64,000 bases of DNA from Modicisalibacter radicis (GCF_900961225.1 NZ_CAAHFN010000048.1:62001-126000); one strand, 5' to 3'; counted from the first letter of the stretch, positions 41,538 through 51,416 are shown. Program-made: numbers and translations. Notes: a model not told the origin generated them from the sequence alone.

Positions 41538-41577
41538 TCGTCATCAAACTGACATGCTACTGTCGTAGTTTATCGTT
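41538..41577 (+). promoter_or_regulatory. Tandem Pho-box-like repeat before pstC
   Basis: Four 7-base units at an 11-base spacing: TCGTCAT (41538), CTGACAT (41549), CTGTCGT (41560) and TATCGTT (41571). The middle two fit the PhoB consensus CTGTCAT-N4-CTGTCAT with two mismatches in 14. It fills the 50-base gap between the pstS stop and the pstC start. Confidence 0.7.
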
Positions 41578-41586
41578 CTACCCCCG

Positions 41587-43782
41587 ATGGGCCCGCCCTG
41601 CTGCATGCTCGATATCGCCCCTTCCGCCTCCCGCCGCCGCCGTCGCCAGCTGCGCGATCGCCTGGCCAGCCTGGTGATCCGCGCGGCGGGGACCGGGGTG
41701 ATCGCCGCGGTCCTGGCGATCGGCGTATTCCTGGTCGTCGAGGTGTTGCCGCTGTTCGCGCCGGCGCGCATCGATTCGCCCGGTCCGGCCGCTGGGCCGG
41801 CGATGGCCGCCAGCGAGACGATCGTCGGTGGCGTGACGCTGGATGCCGACACGCTGCTCACCCTCACCCCCGATGGACGCTACCGCACCCGTTCGCTCGA
41901 CGGGGCGCCGCCGGGCGATTGGGATCGATTGCCGAGCGCGCTGCTCGCCGGGCAGCGGGTTACCGGGGTCGTCGCGAATGACGCGGCGCTGGTGCTGGCA
42001 CTTGCCGGTGGCGACGTGATTCGCATCCCGCGTGGCACCGATGGCGGCCCCGAGGGGGCGCGCGCAAGGCGCTACGCGCTGTTCGCCGAAACCCGGCCCG
42101 CCGAGCTGGCCCTGGCCGGCGATTCTCGACGCTGGTGGCTGGCGGGGCGCAGCGAGGAGGGCCGGGTTGCCGTGCTGCGCGGCGGTGGCCAGGATGACGC
42201 TTCCCGGGAGGCTGCCGTGCGCCGTTTCACGGTTCCCCAGGAAGCCGAGCATCTCGCGCTGGATGGCGATGGCCGGTTGGTACTGGCCAGCGGCCCACGG
42301 CTCGCCGTCTGGACGCTGGACGGCGACCGGGCGCAGGCGCTGGGGGACATCAGGGCACTCGATGGGCCGGATCGGCGAATCACCGCGTTGAGCTATCTCG
42401 CCGGGGGCGAGACGCTGCTGGTCGGCGACAACCGCGGCCAGTTGCGGCGCTGGCTGGATCGTCACGATGGCCGGGCGCCGCTGATCGCCGCGCCGAGCGA
42501 CCCGGCACCCCTCGGCGAAGCGATATCTCGCCTGCTGCCGCTGCCCGGAAAGCATGCGGCGCTGGCGCTCGATGCGCACGGTGGACTGGGGCTCTACCAG
42601 GCCCTGAGCGGGCGCCGCTGGCAGGGTCGGGCGCCGTCGGGCGAACCGCTGGCGTGGGGCGTCGCCGGCGAGGAACGACTCTGGTGGCTGGATGAAAAGG
42701 GGCTTCAGGTGCGCACCGTCCGCGCCGAACATGCCGCGGTGACCTGGCGCACCCTCTGGCAGGCGCAGCTCTACGAGGGGCATACCCAGCCCGTGCAGCG
42801 CTGGCAGGCCGAGGTCGGCGGAGCTGGCGGCGAGTCGCGCTTCAATCTCACGCCGCTGGCCTGGGGAACGCTCAAGGCCGCCGGCTGGGCGTTGCTGTTC
42901 GCGGTGCCGCTGGCACTCGCCGCGGCGGTCCACACCGCGGTGTACATGCCGGCGAGGCTGCGCAACCGCGTGCGCCCGGCGCTCGAGCTGATGGAAGCGC
43001 TGCCCGGGGTGGTGATCGGTTTCGTTGCTGGGCTGGTGATCGCCCCCTACGTCGACCGTCACCTGGCCGGCACGCTGGCGCTGGCGCTGGTGGTTCCGCT
43101 GGGGTTGCTGCTGGTCGGGGCACTGTGGGCTCGCCTGCCTGCCCGGCTGCAGCACCGGCTGCCGCTGGGCTGGGCCGGGCTCTGGCTGGTGCCCTGGCTG
43201 GCGCTGCTGTGCGCGGCGTCGCTGACGTTGTCGCCATGGCTCGAGGCGACGCTGTTCGGCGGCGACCTTCAGGGCTGGCTGGCCAGCGAACTGGGACTGA
43301 CCTACGTCACCCGCAACGCCATGATCGTCGGCGTGGCGATGGGCTTTGCGGTGATCCCGACCATTTATGCGCTGGCCGAGGATGCGCTCTCCGGCGTACC
43401 CCGCGCACTCGACGAGGGCGCCCGGGCGCTGGGCGCGACCCGCTGGCAGGCGCTGTGGCGGGTGTGGCTGCCGGCCGCCAGCCCGGGCCTGCTCTCGGCG
43501 GTGATGATTGGCGCCGGGCGCGCGGTGGGCGAGACGATGATCGTGCTGATGGCCACCGGCAATACCGCACTGATGTCCGTCAGTCCCTTCGAGGGGCTGC
43601 GTTCGATCGCCGCCAACATCGCCATCGAATTGCCCGAGGCCGCGTTCGGCGGCACCCACTACCGGGTCCTGCTGTTGAGCGCGCTGGTGCTGTTTGCCTT
43701 CACCTTCGCCGTCAACACGCTGGCCGAGGTGGTTCGGCAACGTCTGCAGCGTCGCTATCGGCGCCTCGGAGGCTCACGATGA
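41587..43782 (+). CDS. pstC: Phosphate ABC transporter permease PstC, long form
   Basis: 731 residues, more than twice the classic 319. One membrane segment (about 31-52) is followed by a periplasmic region of more than 300 residues that has WD-like or beta-propeller character (repeated LxxLxGDxxx, WTLDGDRAQALGDIR). The usual permease core starts near residue 430 (LTPLAWGTLKAAGWALLF), with LELMEALPGVVIGF and the EAA loop DEGARALGATRWQALWRV (about 610). An alternative ATG is at 41605. It overlaps pstA by four bases. Confidence 0.9.
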   Translation: MGPPCCMLDIAPSASRRRRRQLRDRLASLVIRAAGTGVIAAVLAIGVFLVVEVLPLFAPARIDSPGPAAGPAMAASETIVGGVTLDADTLLTLTPDGRYRTRSLDGAPPGDWDRLPSALLAGQRVTGVVANDAALVLALAGGDVIRIPRGTDGGPEGARARRYALFAETRPAELALAGDSRRWWLAGRSEEGRVAVLRGGGQDDASREAAVRRFTVPQEAEHLALDGDGRLVLASGPRLAVWTLDGDRAQALGDIRALDGPDRRITALSYLAGGETLLVGDNRGQLRRWLDRHDGRAPLIAAPSDPAPLGEAISRLLPLPGKHAALALDAHGGLGLYQALSGRRWQGRAPSGEPLAWGVAGEERLWWLDEKGLQVRTVRAEHAAVTWRTLWQAQLYEGHTQPVQRWQAEVGGAGGESRFNLTPLAWGTLKAAGWALLFAVPLALAAAVHTAVYMPARLRNRVRPALELMEALPGVVIGFVAGLVIAPYVDRHLAGTLALALVVPLGLLLVGALWARLPARLQHRLPLGWAGLWLVPWLALLCAASLTLSPWLEATLFGGDLQGWLASELGLTYVTRNAMIVGVAMGFAVIPTIYALAEDALSGVPRALDEGARALGATRWQALWRVWLPAASPGLLSAVMIGAGRAVGETMIVLMATGNTALMSVSPFEGLRSIAANIAIELPEAAFGGTHYRVLLLSALVLFAFTFAVNTLAEVVRQRLQRRYRRLGGSR

Positions 43783-45347
43783 ATGCCCCCGGAACTTCCA
43801 GGGTGGCGCGCACAGGGCGGCGTGGCGAGGGCGGCTGGCCCTGGCTGGCCGCCGGTGGCGTGGCGCTGTCGCTGCTGATGGTCACGGCGCTGCTGGTGCT
43901 GCTGGCCAGCCGGGGCCTGGGGCATTTCTGGCCCGCGGCACTGGAGCGCGTGACGCTCAGCGACGGCGAGGTCATCGCGGGCCAGTTGATCCGCCGGATA
44001 GAGACCCGGGACGGCCGCCACGAGTGGCTCTATGCCACCGCCAACCGCGACCTCGATGGCCGGGCATGGCGCTGGGTCGATGCCGGGCGCATCGTCGACC
44101 GCGACACGCCGGAAGAGCTCGTCCGCCTGGAGCGCCGGCGCTGGGGGCCGTTCATCGGCTACCTGCGGGCGGTGGAACCGTCGATAGCCGATGCCGGAAT
44201 GTCGCCATCGTCGGCGGCGCGCTGGCAGGCCCTGCAGGATCGCCTGGCCAGGACTCGAGCGCTGCGTGAACGACTGTCGGCGCTGCGCGCGTCGACCCTC
44301 GAGCCGCTGGCCGACGAGATCGCCGCTACCGATAACCCCTCGCCGGCGACACTGGCGGCCTTCGCGAAGGCGCGTCAGCGCCTCGTCGAACTGCAGCAGG
44401 CGTTGGACGGCGAGTCGCTGACGCTCGAAAGCGCCGATGGCCGGCGTCTGACGCTGCCCCTCGAGGAGGTGCTCGACGCCTGGCGACCCAATGCCATGGA
44501 CCCGCTCGCCAAGCTCGGAGCCTGGGGGCAGCGGGTATGGGCGTTTCTCAGCGAGGGGCCACGGGCCGCCAATACCGGCGGCGGCGTGTGGCCGGCGATC
44601 TTCGGTACGGTGCTGATGGTGATGCTGATGTCGCTGGTGGTCACGCCGTTCGGCGTGCTGGCCGCGGTCTACCTGCACGAGATTGCCTATCAGGGCCGGC
44701 TGACCCGGCTGGTGCGTATCGCCGTGCGCAATCTCGCCGGGGTGCCGTCGATCGTCTATGGCGTGTTCGGGCTGGGGGTGTTCGTCTACGGCATCGGCGG
44801 TCAACTCGACCAGTGGCTGTTCAGCGAGCGGCTGCCGTCACCGACCTTCGGCACCGGTGGCCTGCTGTGGGCGTCGCTGACCCTGGCGCTGCTGACCCTG
44901 CCGGTGGTGATCGTCGCCACCGAGGAGGGCCTGGCGCGGATTCCCGATCATCAGCGCGAGGGGGCGCTGGCGCTCGGCGCGACGCGCTACGAGACCCTGC
45001 GCCGGGTGGTGCTGCCGATGACGTTGCCGGCGATGCTCACCGGGGTGATCCTGGCGGTGGCGCGGGCCGCCGGCGAGGTGGCGCCATTGATGCTGGTCGG
45101 GGTGGTCAAGCTGGCGCCACAGCTGGCGCTGGACGGGCAGTTCCCTTTTCTGCATCTCGACGGCAAGTTCATGCACCTCGGCTACCATATCTACAGCCTC
45201 GGCTTTCAGGGCGACGATGTCGAAAGTGCGTTGCCGCTGGTCTACGCCACCGCGCTGCTGCTGGTGGCGGTGATCGTGGTGCTTAACCTGACTGCAATAT
45301 TCTTGCGGCATCATCTGCGGGCACGTCACCGTGCTCTGCATCGTTAG
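43779..45347 (+). CDS. pstA: Phosphate ABC transporter permease PstA, long form
   Basis: 522 residues, against about 296 in E. coli. After one membrane segment (about 23-47) comes a hydrophilic insert to about residue 260, helical and rich in Arg, Glu and Leu. The permease core then follows: GTVLMVMLMSLVVTPFGVLAAVYL, RNLAGVPSIVYGVFGLGVFVYG and the EAA loop EGALALGATRYETLRRVVLP. The ATG at 43779 follows CGGAGG. It pairs with PstC to form the phosphate channel. Confidence 0.92.
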   Translation: MNAPGTSRVARTGRRGEGGWPWLAAGGVALSLLMVTALLVLLASRGLGHFWPAALERVTLSDGEVIAGQLIRRIETRDGRHEWLYATANRDLDGRAWRWVDAGRIVDRDTPEELVRLERRRWGPFIGYLRAVEPSIADAGMSPSSAARWQALQDRLARTRALRERLSALRASTLEPLADEIAATDNPSPATLAAFAKARQRLVELQQALDGESLTLESADGRRLTLPLEEVLDAWRPNAMDPLAKLGAWGQRVWAFLSEGPRAANTGGGVWPAIFGTVLMVMLMSLVVTPFGVLAAVYLHEIAYQGRLTRLVRIAVRNLAGVPSIVYGVFGLGVFVYGIGGQLDQWLFSERLPSPTFGTGGLLWASLTLALLTLPVVIVATEEGLARIPDHQREGALALGATRYETLRRVVLPMTLPAMLTGVILAVARAAGEVAPLMLVGVVKLAPQLALDGQFPFLHLDGKFMHLGYHIYSLGFQGDDVESALPLVYATALLLVAVIVVLNLTAIFLRHHLRARHRALHR

Positions 45348-45361
45348 GAGGTTTGATCTAG

Positions 45362-46174
45362 TTGTCCACCCTTTCGAGCCCGTCGTCCGTGTCCACGGCG
45401 ATCGCCGATTTTGCCGACCAGGCGAGCTGTTTCGCCATCGACGGTCTGTCGCTGGACTACGCCGGCAAGCCGGCGCTGCGCGGCTTGACGTTGCGCATCC
45501 CGCGCCAGCGGGTGACCGCCTTCATCGGTCCGTCGGGCTGCGGCAAGTCGACCCTGCTGCGCGCCCTCAACCGGCTGCACGATCTCAACGACGAGGTCGG
45601 CCGTCAGGGCCGTATCCACCTGGAGGGCGCGGATATTCATGCCGACGATGTCGATGTCGCCGAGTTGCGCCGCCGGGTGGGGATGGTCTTCCAGGCGCCC
45701 AACCCGTTCCCGATGTCGGTCTACGACAATGTGGCGTTCGGCCTGCGCCTGCAGGGCGTCAAGCGCAAGCGCGTACTCGACGAGGCGGTGGAATCGGCGC
45801 TGGTGTCGGCGGCCCTGTGGGACGAGGTCAAGGATCGTCTGCACGGCTCGGCGTGGGCGCTGTCGGGTGGCCAGCAGCAGCGCCTGGTGATCGCCCGCAC
45901 GCTGGCGGTGCAGCCGGAAGTGCTGCTGCTCGACGAACCGGCCTCGGCGCTCGATCCGATCTCGACGCTCAAGGTCGAGGAGCTGATCCGTGGCCTCAAG
46001 TCGCGGCTGACGCTGGTGCTGGTCACCCACAACATGCAGCAGGCGGCGCGGGTCTCGGACTACACCGCCTTCCTGCAGGCCGGCGAGCTCGTCGAGTACG
46101 CCGCCACCGACCGGCTGTTCACCAATCCGCGCCTGGCGCGCACCGAAAACTACATCACCGGCCGCATGAGTTGA
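45362..46174 (+). CDS. pstB: Phosphate ABC transporter ATPase
   Basis: 270 residues with Walker [10 protein letters not shown] (about 57-65), [22 protein letters not shown] (the PstB hallmark), signature [14 protein letters not shown] and Walker [13 protein letters not shown]. The best start is a TTG at 45362, about 10 bases after a perfect AGGAGG. A GTG at 45389 is the fallback. Rare start codons may hold down ATPase levels. Confidence 0.93.
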   Translation: MSTLSSPSSVSTAIADFADQASCFAIDGLSLDYAGKPALRGLTLRIPRQRVTAFIGPSGCGKSTLLRALNRLHDLNDEVGRQGRIHLEGADIHADDVDVAELRRRVGMVFQAPNPFPMSVYDNVAFGLRLQGVKRKRVLDEAVESALVSAALWDEVKDRLHGSAWALSGGQQQRLVIARTLAVQPEVLLLDEPASALDPISTLKVEELIRGLKSRLTLVLVTHNMQQAARVSDYTAFLQAGELVEYAATDRLFTNPRLARTENYITGRMS

Positions 46175-46208
46175 GCTTTTTCGAAACCCTCGCGGCCCCG
46201 GAGGAAAC

Positions 46209-46937
46209 ATGGACATCACCAGCGATACCCACAGTCAGCATATCTCCAACCAGTTCAACCAGGAACTCGAGGCGCTCAAGACCCATCTGATGGCGATGGG
46301 CGGGCTGGTCGAGAAGCAGGTCCAGGACGCCATCTCGGCGCTGCTCGAGGGCGACAGCCGGCTGGCCGAGCAGGTGCGCGACAACGACACCGCGGTCAAC
46401 GACATGCAGCTCAAGATCGACGAGGAGTGTACCCGGGTACTGGCGCGTCGCCAGCCGGCGGCCTCCGATCTGCGCCTGGTGCTGGCGGTGATACGCGCCA
46501 CCTCGGATCTCGAGCGGATCGGCGACGAGGCCAACAAGATCGCCCGCAACGCGCTGTCACTGGCCGAGTCGGGGCGCTCGGCACGGGGCTTCGTCGAGGT
46601 CCGCCACATCAGCGAGCACGTGCGCGGCATGGTCCGCGACGCATTGACCGCCTTCGCCCGCTTCGATACCGACCTGGCGCTCAAGGTGGTCCGCGAGGAC
46701 GAGGCGGTGGACAGCGAATACACCTCGGCGATGCGCTCGCTGGTGACCTTCATGATGGAGGACCCGCGCTCGATCACCTCGATCCTCAGCGTGATGTGGA
46801 TCCTGCGCGCGCTGGAACGCATCGGCGATCACGCCGACAACCTCGCCGAGTACGTCATCTATCTGGTCAAGGGCCTCGACATCCGCCACAGCGACGTCGA
46901 TACCCTTGACGAGCAGGAACTGGGCAGTAAAGGTTAG
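46209..46937 (+). CDS. phoU: Phosphate signalling regulator PhoU
   Basis: 242 residues made of two three-helix bundles. Each half has the metal-cluster motif of the family: E-x3-D pattern in RATSDLERIGDEANKIAR (about 98-115) and RALERIGDHADNLAEYVIYL (about 197-216). PhoU links PstB to PhoR and restrains the pho response when phosphate is plentiful. It is the last pst gene. Confidence 0.95.
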   Translation: MDITSDTHSQHISNQFNQELEALKTHLMAMGGLVEKQVQDAISALLEGDSRLAEQVRDNDTAVNDMQLKIDEECTRVLARRQPAASDLRLVLAVIRATSDLERIGDEANKIARNALSLAESGRSARGFVEVRHISEHVRGMVRDALTAFARFDTDLALKVVREDEAVDSEYTSAMRSLVTFMMEDPRSITSILSVMWILRALERIGDHADNLAEYVIYLVKGLDIRHSDVDTLDEQELGSKG

Positions 46938-47022
46938 GCCTCGCCCGCCGCCGCCCTGGCCGGCGGACGAACACGCCGCCTCGCTGGCGGCCTTCTTGTA
47001 CGTCGGCCTACGGATCGCTGTC

Positions 47023-47748
47023 ATGCTCAACGCCTTTGGCGCCCTGGCGCAGGGCACCCGGCTGGTGCTCTCGCCGGGCCTGCGCCGTTACGTGTTTCTG
47101 CCGATCGTCGCCAACCTGGCGCTCTACGTCGGCACCATCGTCTATCTGCTGAACAATTTCGGCGGCTGGCTCGATTACTGGATGCTCAAGGTGCCGGGTT
47201 GGCTCGACTGGCTCGAGTGGCTGATCTGGCCGCTGCTGGTGGTCAGCCTGGTGGTGGTGGTGTTCTTCACCTTCACGCTGGTCTCCAACCTGATCGCCGC
47301 ACCGTTCTACGGCTTCCTCGCCGAGAAGGTCGAGACCCGGCTCAGCGGCCGGCCGCCGGCCGATGAACGCAGCCTGGTGCGTGGCGGCATCGACGCGCTG
47401 GGCCGCGAACTGGTCAAGCTGGGCTATATCCTGCCGCGCATGGCGCTACTGTTCCTGATCGGCTTCGTGCCCGGGCTCAACCTGGCGATGCCGTTTCTGT
47501 GGGCGGCGTTCTCGGCGTGGATGATGGCGATCACCTACCTCGACTACCCCATGGACAACAACCGGGTCAGCTTCAAGGACATGCGCCGCCGGCTACGCCA
47601 ACGCTGGTGGCCGACGCTGACCTTCGGCGGCTGGGTGATGGCGGCGACCTGGCTGCCGCTGGTCAACCTGGTGCTGCTGCCCGGCGCGGTGGCCGGCGCG
47701 GTGCTGATGTGGCGGCAGCACTATAGCCAGCTGCCGGTGCCGCGGTGA
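47023..47748 (+). CDS. cysZ: Sulfate transporter CysZ
   Basis: A 241-residue membrane protein. It has SNLIAAPFYGFLAEKVE (about 87-103), FVPGLNLAMPFLWAAFSAWMMAITYLDYPMDN (about 147-178), and a C-terminal Arg-rich cytoplasmic end, all typical of CysZ. It imports sulfate for cysteine synthesis. I chose the ATG at 47023, since the 39 upstream in-frame codons are Pro/Arg-rich and overlap the end of phoU. Confidence 0.9.
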   Translation: MLNAFGALAQGTRLVLSPGLRRYVFLPIVANLALYVGTIVYLLNNFGGWLDYWMLKVPGWLDWLEWLIWPLLVVSLVVVVFFTFTLVSNLIAAPFYGFLAEKVETRLSGRPPADERSLVRGGIDALGRELVKLGYILPRMALLFLIGFVPGLNLAMPFLWAAFSAWMMAITYLDYPMDNNRVSFKDMRRRLRQRWWPTLTFGGWVMAATWLPLVNLVLLPGAVAGAVLMWRQHYSQLPVPR

Positions 47749-47844
47749 TGGGCCGGCGGCGCCTGCGTGCCGCCGTGCTTGCCTGTCCCGTTCCGTTGGT
47801 GCCCAGCCTGCCGTCGTAGAAAGCATTTGCCGCTGATGAAATTC

Positions 47845-47868
47845 AATAAAAACCATTATCATTTGCTT
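47845..47868 (+). promoter_or_regulatory. Fur-box-like site before the TonB receptor gene
   Basis: AT-rich run AATAAAAACCATTATCATTT. The ATTATCATT core matches half of the Fur consensus; the other half is poor. It lies about 85-105 bases before the receptor start. Confidence 0.5.
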
Positions 47869-47951
47869 TTATATTCGAAACTTGGCTGATAGGGTCTTTC
47901 TCTCGACAACACCCACGAAGAACACGAAAAATGCGACACAGGGTAAGGATC

Positions 47952-50084
47952 ATGCGAAAGACACTAATCCGTCTCATGGTCGGCTCAGGCCTTCTCACGA
48001 GTTACGGTCTGGCACAGGCGGCGGATGACGCGACGATGGATCCCCTGGTGGTGACGGCGACCCGTTCGGGCGAAACGCAACAGGACACGCCCCAGGTGAT
48101 ACGGGTCATTACCCGGGAAGAGCTGGAACAGCAGCAACGCATCACCTCGGACTCGTCCGAGATACTCAGCAATCTGATGCCGAGTTATGCACCGCCCCGC
48201 CAGAAGATGACCGGCAGCGGCGAGACTCTGCGGGGGCGCACGCCGCTGGTCCTGATCGACGGCATTCCGCAGTCCAATCCGCTGCGCCCCACCGGTCGCG
48301 AGCTGCATACCATCGACTTCTCGATGGTCGACCACATCGAGGTGATCAAGGGGGCGAATGCCACCAACGGCTTGGGGGCGGCCGGTGGTGTGATCAATCT
48401 GGTTACCAGGCGGCCGGAACCCGGCTCGTTCAATCAGCACTTCGAGGCCCGGGTCACCACGCCGACCTCGGAATTCGATTCCGACACCGACAGTTATCGC
48501 ACCAACTACGGATTTAGTGGCAACCGGGGGCCGGTCGACTACGTGTTCTCGATGAGCTACGAGGACCGCGGGCTATACCTCGACGGTGACGATCGCCCGG
48601 TCGGCGTCGACAACACTCAGGGCGACCTGATGAATTCCGAGGCCTACGACCTGTTCGGCAAGGTTGCCTACTGGTTCGGCGACGACCGCCGCCTGCAGTT
48701 CAGCGTCAATCACTATCGTGTAGAAGGCGAGGACGAGTACGTCAGTGTCACCGGCGATCGCCAGGCGGACATCGCCACCACCTCGGAGCGCGGCGACCCG
48801 CCGGGGGACGCGCCCTACAACCGGGTGTGGACCACCGGGCTGACCTGGGACGACTACGATCTCGCCGGCATGCACCTGAACGTGCTCGGCTTCTATCAGG
48901 ATTACGAATCGCTGTTCGGCGCCACCGACTCCGGCAGCTTCCAGGATCCCGCCATCGCCCCGGTCGGCACGCTCTACGACCAGTCCATGGCGGATACCCG
49001 CAAGTACGGCATCAAGTCGTCGCTGACCAAGGACGATCTGTGGAACGATCGGGTCAAGCTGACCCTGGGCTTCGACGTTCTGCGCGACGAGACCGAGCAG
49101 TACCTGTGGCTTACCGACCGCACCTACGTACCGCCGGTGGAGTACTCCGACCTGTCACCCTTCATGCAGGTCGATTTCAGCCCGATCGAGGCTTTGACCT
49201 TCTCTGCCGGGGCTCGCTACGAATACGCCAAGCTCGACATTGACGGCTATCGTACCGTGGCCGCCAACAACGGCGTCGATGTCGAAGGCGGCTCGCCGAG
49301 CTTCAACGACACCCTGTTCAACGCTGGGGTGATCTGGCGTCCGGTGGACGACTGGAGCCTGTTCGCCAACTACTCGGAAGGGTTCAGCATTCCCGACGTT
49401 GGCCGGGTGTTGCGCGGCATCGACACGCCGGGCAGTTCGGTCGACGACATCGAGAACCTGCGCCCGATAGTCACCGACAACATCGAGACCGGTGTCCGTT
49501 ACGACAACGGGCGTCTCAGCGGTGAGCTGAGCTACTACATATCCTCGTCCGACTTCGGCTCGCGGCTGACGACCCGCAACGGCGTTTTCGAGATGCAGCG
49601 CGAGAAGACCGAGATCGAGGGAGTCGAAGCCTCACTCGACTATCGGTTCAACGAGCGTCACAGCTCGCGACTGGCCTATTCGCATATGCGCGGCCGCTAT
49701 GACAGCAACGACAACGGCACTCTCGACGCCAAGCTCAACGGCTTGAATGTGGCGCCGGATCGCCTGGTCGCCAGTTGGTCGGCCGACTGGACGCCGAAAT
49801 GGTCGACCTTCGTGCAGGTCAACCATGCCTTCGACAAGGATTTTGACGACAGCACCAACGGCTGGGACCTGGACTTCGACGGCTACACCCTGGTCGATGC
49901 AGCGGTCGGCTATCGGCTGCCGGTCGGGCGTCTCGACCTTGCCGTGGCCAACCTGTTCGACAAGCGTTACATCACCTACTACTCCCAGAGTGCCCTGGAC
50001 AGCGGCAATGCGGATTACATGAATGACCGCTACTTCGCCGGTCGCGGCCGGACGCTGAGCGTGGGTTACAGCGTCGACTTTTAA
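47952..50084 (+). CDS. TonB-dependent outer-membrane siderophore receptor
   Basis: 710 residues. The signal peptide ends AQA near residue 23. A TonB box, DPLVVTATRS, is at about 29-38. The plug domain runs to about 165 (VLIDGIPQSNPL; VDHIEVIKGANATNGLGAAGGVINLVTRRP). A 22-strand barrel is inferred for the rest, which ends in the aromatic VGYSVDF, needed for assembly. ATG 47952 follows AAGGATC; 47931 is an alternative. The ligand is probably a ferric siderophore, but which one cannot be read. A Fur-like box supports iron control. Confidence 0.9.
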   Translation: MRKTLIRLMVGSGLLTSYGLAQAADDATMDPLVVTATRSGETQQDTPQVIRVITREELEQQQRITSDSSEILSNLMPSYAPPRQKMTGSGETLRGRTPLVLIDGIPQSNPLRPTGRELHTIDFSMVDHIEVIKGANATNGLGAAGGVINLVTRRPEPGSFNQHFEARVTTPTSEFDSDTDSYRTNYGFSGNRGPVDYVFSMSYEDRGLYLDGDDRPVGVDNTQGDLMNSEAYDLFGKVAYWFGDDRRLQFSVNHYRVEGEDEYVSVTGDRQADIATTSERGDPPGDAPYNRVWTTGLTWDDYDLAGMHLNVLGFYQDYESLFGATDSGSFQDPAIAPVGTLYDQSMADTRKYGIKSSLTKDDLWNDRVKLTLGFDVLRDETEQYLWLTDRTYVPPVEYSDLSPFMQVDFSPIEALTFSAGARYEYAKLDIDGYRTVAANNGVDVEGGSPSFNDTLFNAGVIWRPVDDWSLFANYSEGFSIPDVGRVLRGIDTPGSSVDDIENLRPIVTDNIETGVRYDNGRLSGELSYYISSSDFGSRLTTRNGVFEMQREKTEIEGVEASLDYRFNERHSSRLAYSHMRGRYDSNDNGTLDAKLNGLNVAPDRLVASWSADWTPKWSTFVQVNHAFDKDFDDSTNGWDLDFDGYTLVDAAVGYRLPVGRLDLAVANLFDKRYITYYSQSALDSGNADYMNDRYFAGRGRTLSVGYSVDF

Positions 50085-50156
50085 GTCCGGCCCCGATAAG
50101 TCGCTGTGCATCCCCTTCGGAAAGGAGAGAGGCGCGTGAGTGACTCGCCCCTCGAT

Positions 50157-50179
50157 GCCAGGCATTGGCGCTGCCTGGC
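50157..50179. terminator. Hairpin between convergent receptor and LacI genes
   Basis: GCCAGGCA at 50157-50164 pairs perfectly with 50172-50179 over a 7-base loop, with no T run. It could stop transcription from either side, but only weakly. Confidence 0.4.
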
Positions 50180-50232
50180 CGAGGCATTGCTGGCGCGCTG
50201 GCGACGATTAGGTCCGCTGATCGCTCATGGGG

Positions 50233-51291
50233 TCAGGTACTCTCGCGTACCACCAGCTCGACGCCCAGATCGAGGTTGCCTTCCTGGGGCGTCGTGCCAT
50301 CGCGCAGTCTGGCCATCAACAGGCGTGCAACATGGCGACCGATTTCCTGACGAGGCGGCTCGACGCTGGTCATGGGCGGCACGGTGCTGGCGGTGAAGTC
50401 CTGATTGCCGAAGCCGGCCACGGCGAGGCGGTCGGGGATCGGCCAGCCCTGCCGCTGGCATTCGAACATCACGCCGAGGGCGACCATGTCGTTGGAGCAG
50501 CAGATCGCTTCGATCCCGGGGTTTTCGGCGATCAGCTCGCCGAGCAGCCGGCCGGTCTCCGCGGTGTCGCTGCGTCCCGAAAGCTGGCGCAGCACGACCC
50601 GGCCGCCGGCGGCTTCGATGGTCTCGCGAAAGCCGAGGTAACGATCGCCGGCGCGCACGTCGCGCTGGAAGTTGGTGCTGATGAAGGCGGTACGTCGATA
50701 ACCCCTGCCGAGCATGTGTTCGGCCACCAGGCGACCGCTGGCGTGATGGGAAAACCCGACCACCATGTCCAGCCCCGGTCTGCCGTAATCCCACATCTCG
50801 ACGATCGGCGTGTCGCTGTTGGCCAGCAGCGAGAGCGACTTGCGACTGTGCAGGAAACCGGTCAACACCAGCCCGGCCGGGTTCCAGCTCATGACCGAGC
50901 GGATCAGCTCCTCTTCGCGGGATTCGTCGAATTCGGTGTTGCCGATCAGCAGTTGATAGCCGGCGCTACGCAGATGGCGTTCCAGGGTCTCGAGCGTGGC
51001 CGAGAAGAACGAATTGGTGATGGTCGGCACGATCACGCCAATGACATTGGAGCGCGACGAGGCCAGCCCGCCGGCCATGGTGTTGGGCAGATAGCCCAGC
51101 CGGTCGATCGCCGACTGGATCTTCTCGGCGCGTCGCGGGGAAACCTCATCCGGGCGCCGCATGTACAAAGACACCGTGCTCGGCGATACATCCGCCAGTT
51201 GCGCGACTTCCCCCATGGTGACCCGTTGTGAACTGCGCCTGCGTCTTGCCACGGCCTTGGTCCTTATCCCTGTCGCGTGATCGCTGCTCAT
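50233..51291 (-). CDS. LacI-family transcriptional regulator
   Basis: 352 residues. The HTH and hinge are VTMGEVAQLADVSPSTVSLYM and KIQSAIDRLGYLPNTMAGGLAS (about 24-77). The sugar-binding-type effector domain follows, with VIGVIVPTITNSFFS and VAGFGNQDFTASTVPPMTSVE. It is closest in style to GntR/gluconate-type LacI members. It starts 251 bases from the divergent tctC, and two CGTAGCGCTACG-type palindromes lie between, so it very likely controls the transporter/sulfatase locus. The start at 51291 is the most family-like. Confidence 0.92.
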   Translation of the reverse strand: MSSDHATGIRTKAVARRRRSSQRVTMGEVAQLADVSPSTVSLYMRRPDEVSPRRAEKIQSAIDRLGYLPNTMAGGLASSRSNVIGVIVPTITNSFFSATLETLERHLRSAGYQLLIGNTEFDESREEELIRSVMSWNPAGLVLTGFLHSRKSLSLLANSDTPIVEMWDYGRPGLDMVVGFSHHASGRLVAEHMLGRGYRRTAFISTNFQRDVRAGDRYLGFRETIEAAGGRVVLRQLSGRSDTAETGRLLGELIAENPGIEAICCSNDMVALGVMFECQRQGWPIPDRLAVAGFGNQDFTASTVPPMTSVEPPRQEIGRHVARLLMARLRDGTTPQEGNLDLGVELVVREST

Positions 51292-51416
51292 GCTGCCGTC
51301 GTGCCCGGTCCGGTAGTGTAACGGGTCGGGCGCGGTTCGTTGACCGGACCTTGGCGGCACTTGTCTCGCGCCGGGTCTACGACGAATGGACGACGAGGAT
51401 CGATTGTAGGGTAAAA

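Noticed and set aside
41578..43740. A 720-codon open frame antisense to pstC
   Set aside because: Its sequence is low-complexity Arg/Gln/Gly/Ala, with no family pattern, and it mirrors pstC codon by codon; such frames are common opposite GC-rich genes.
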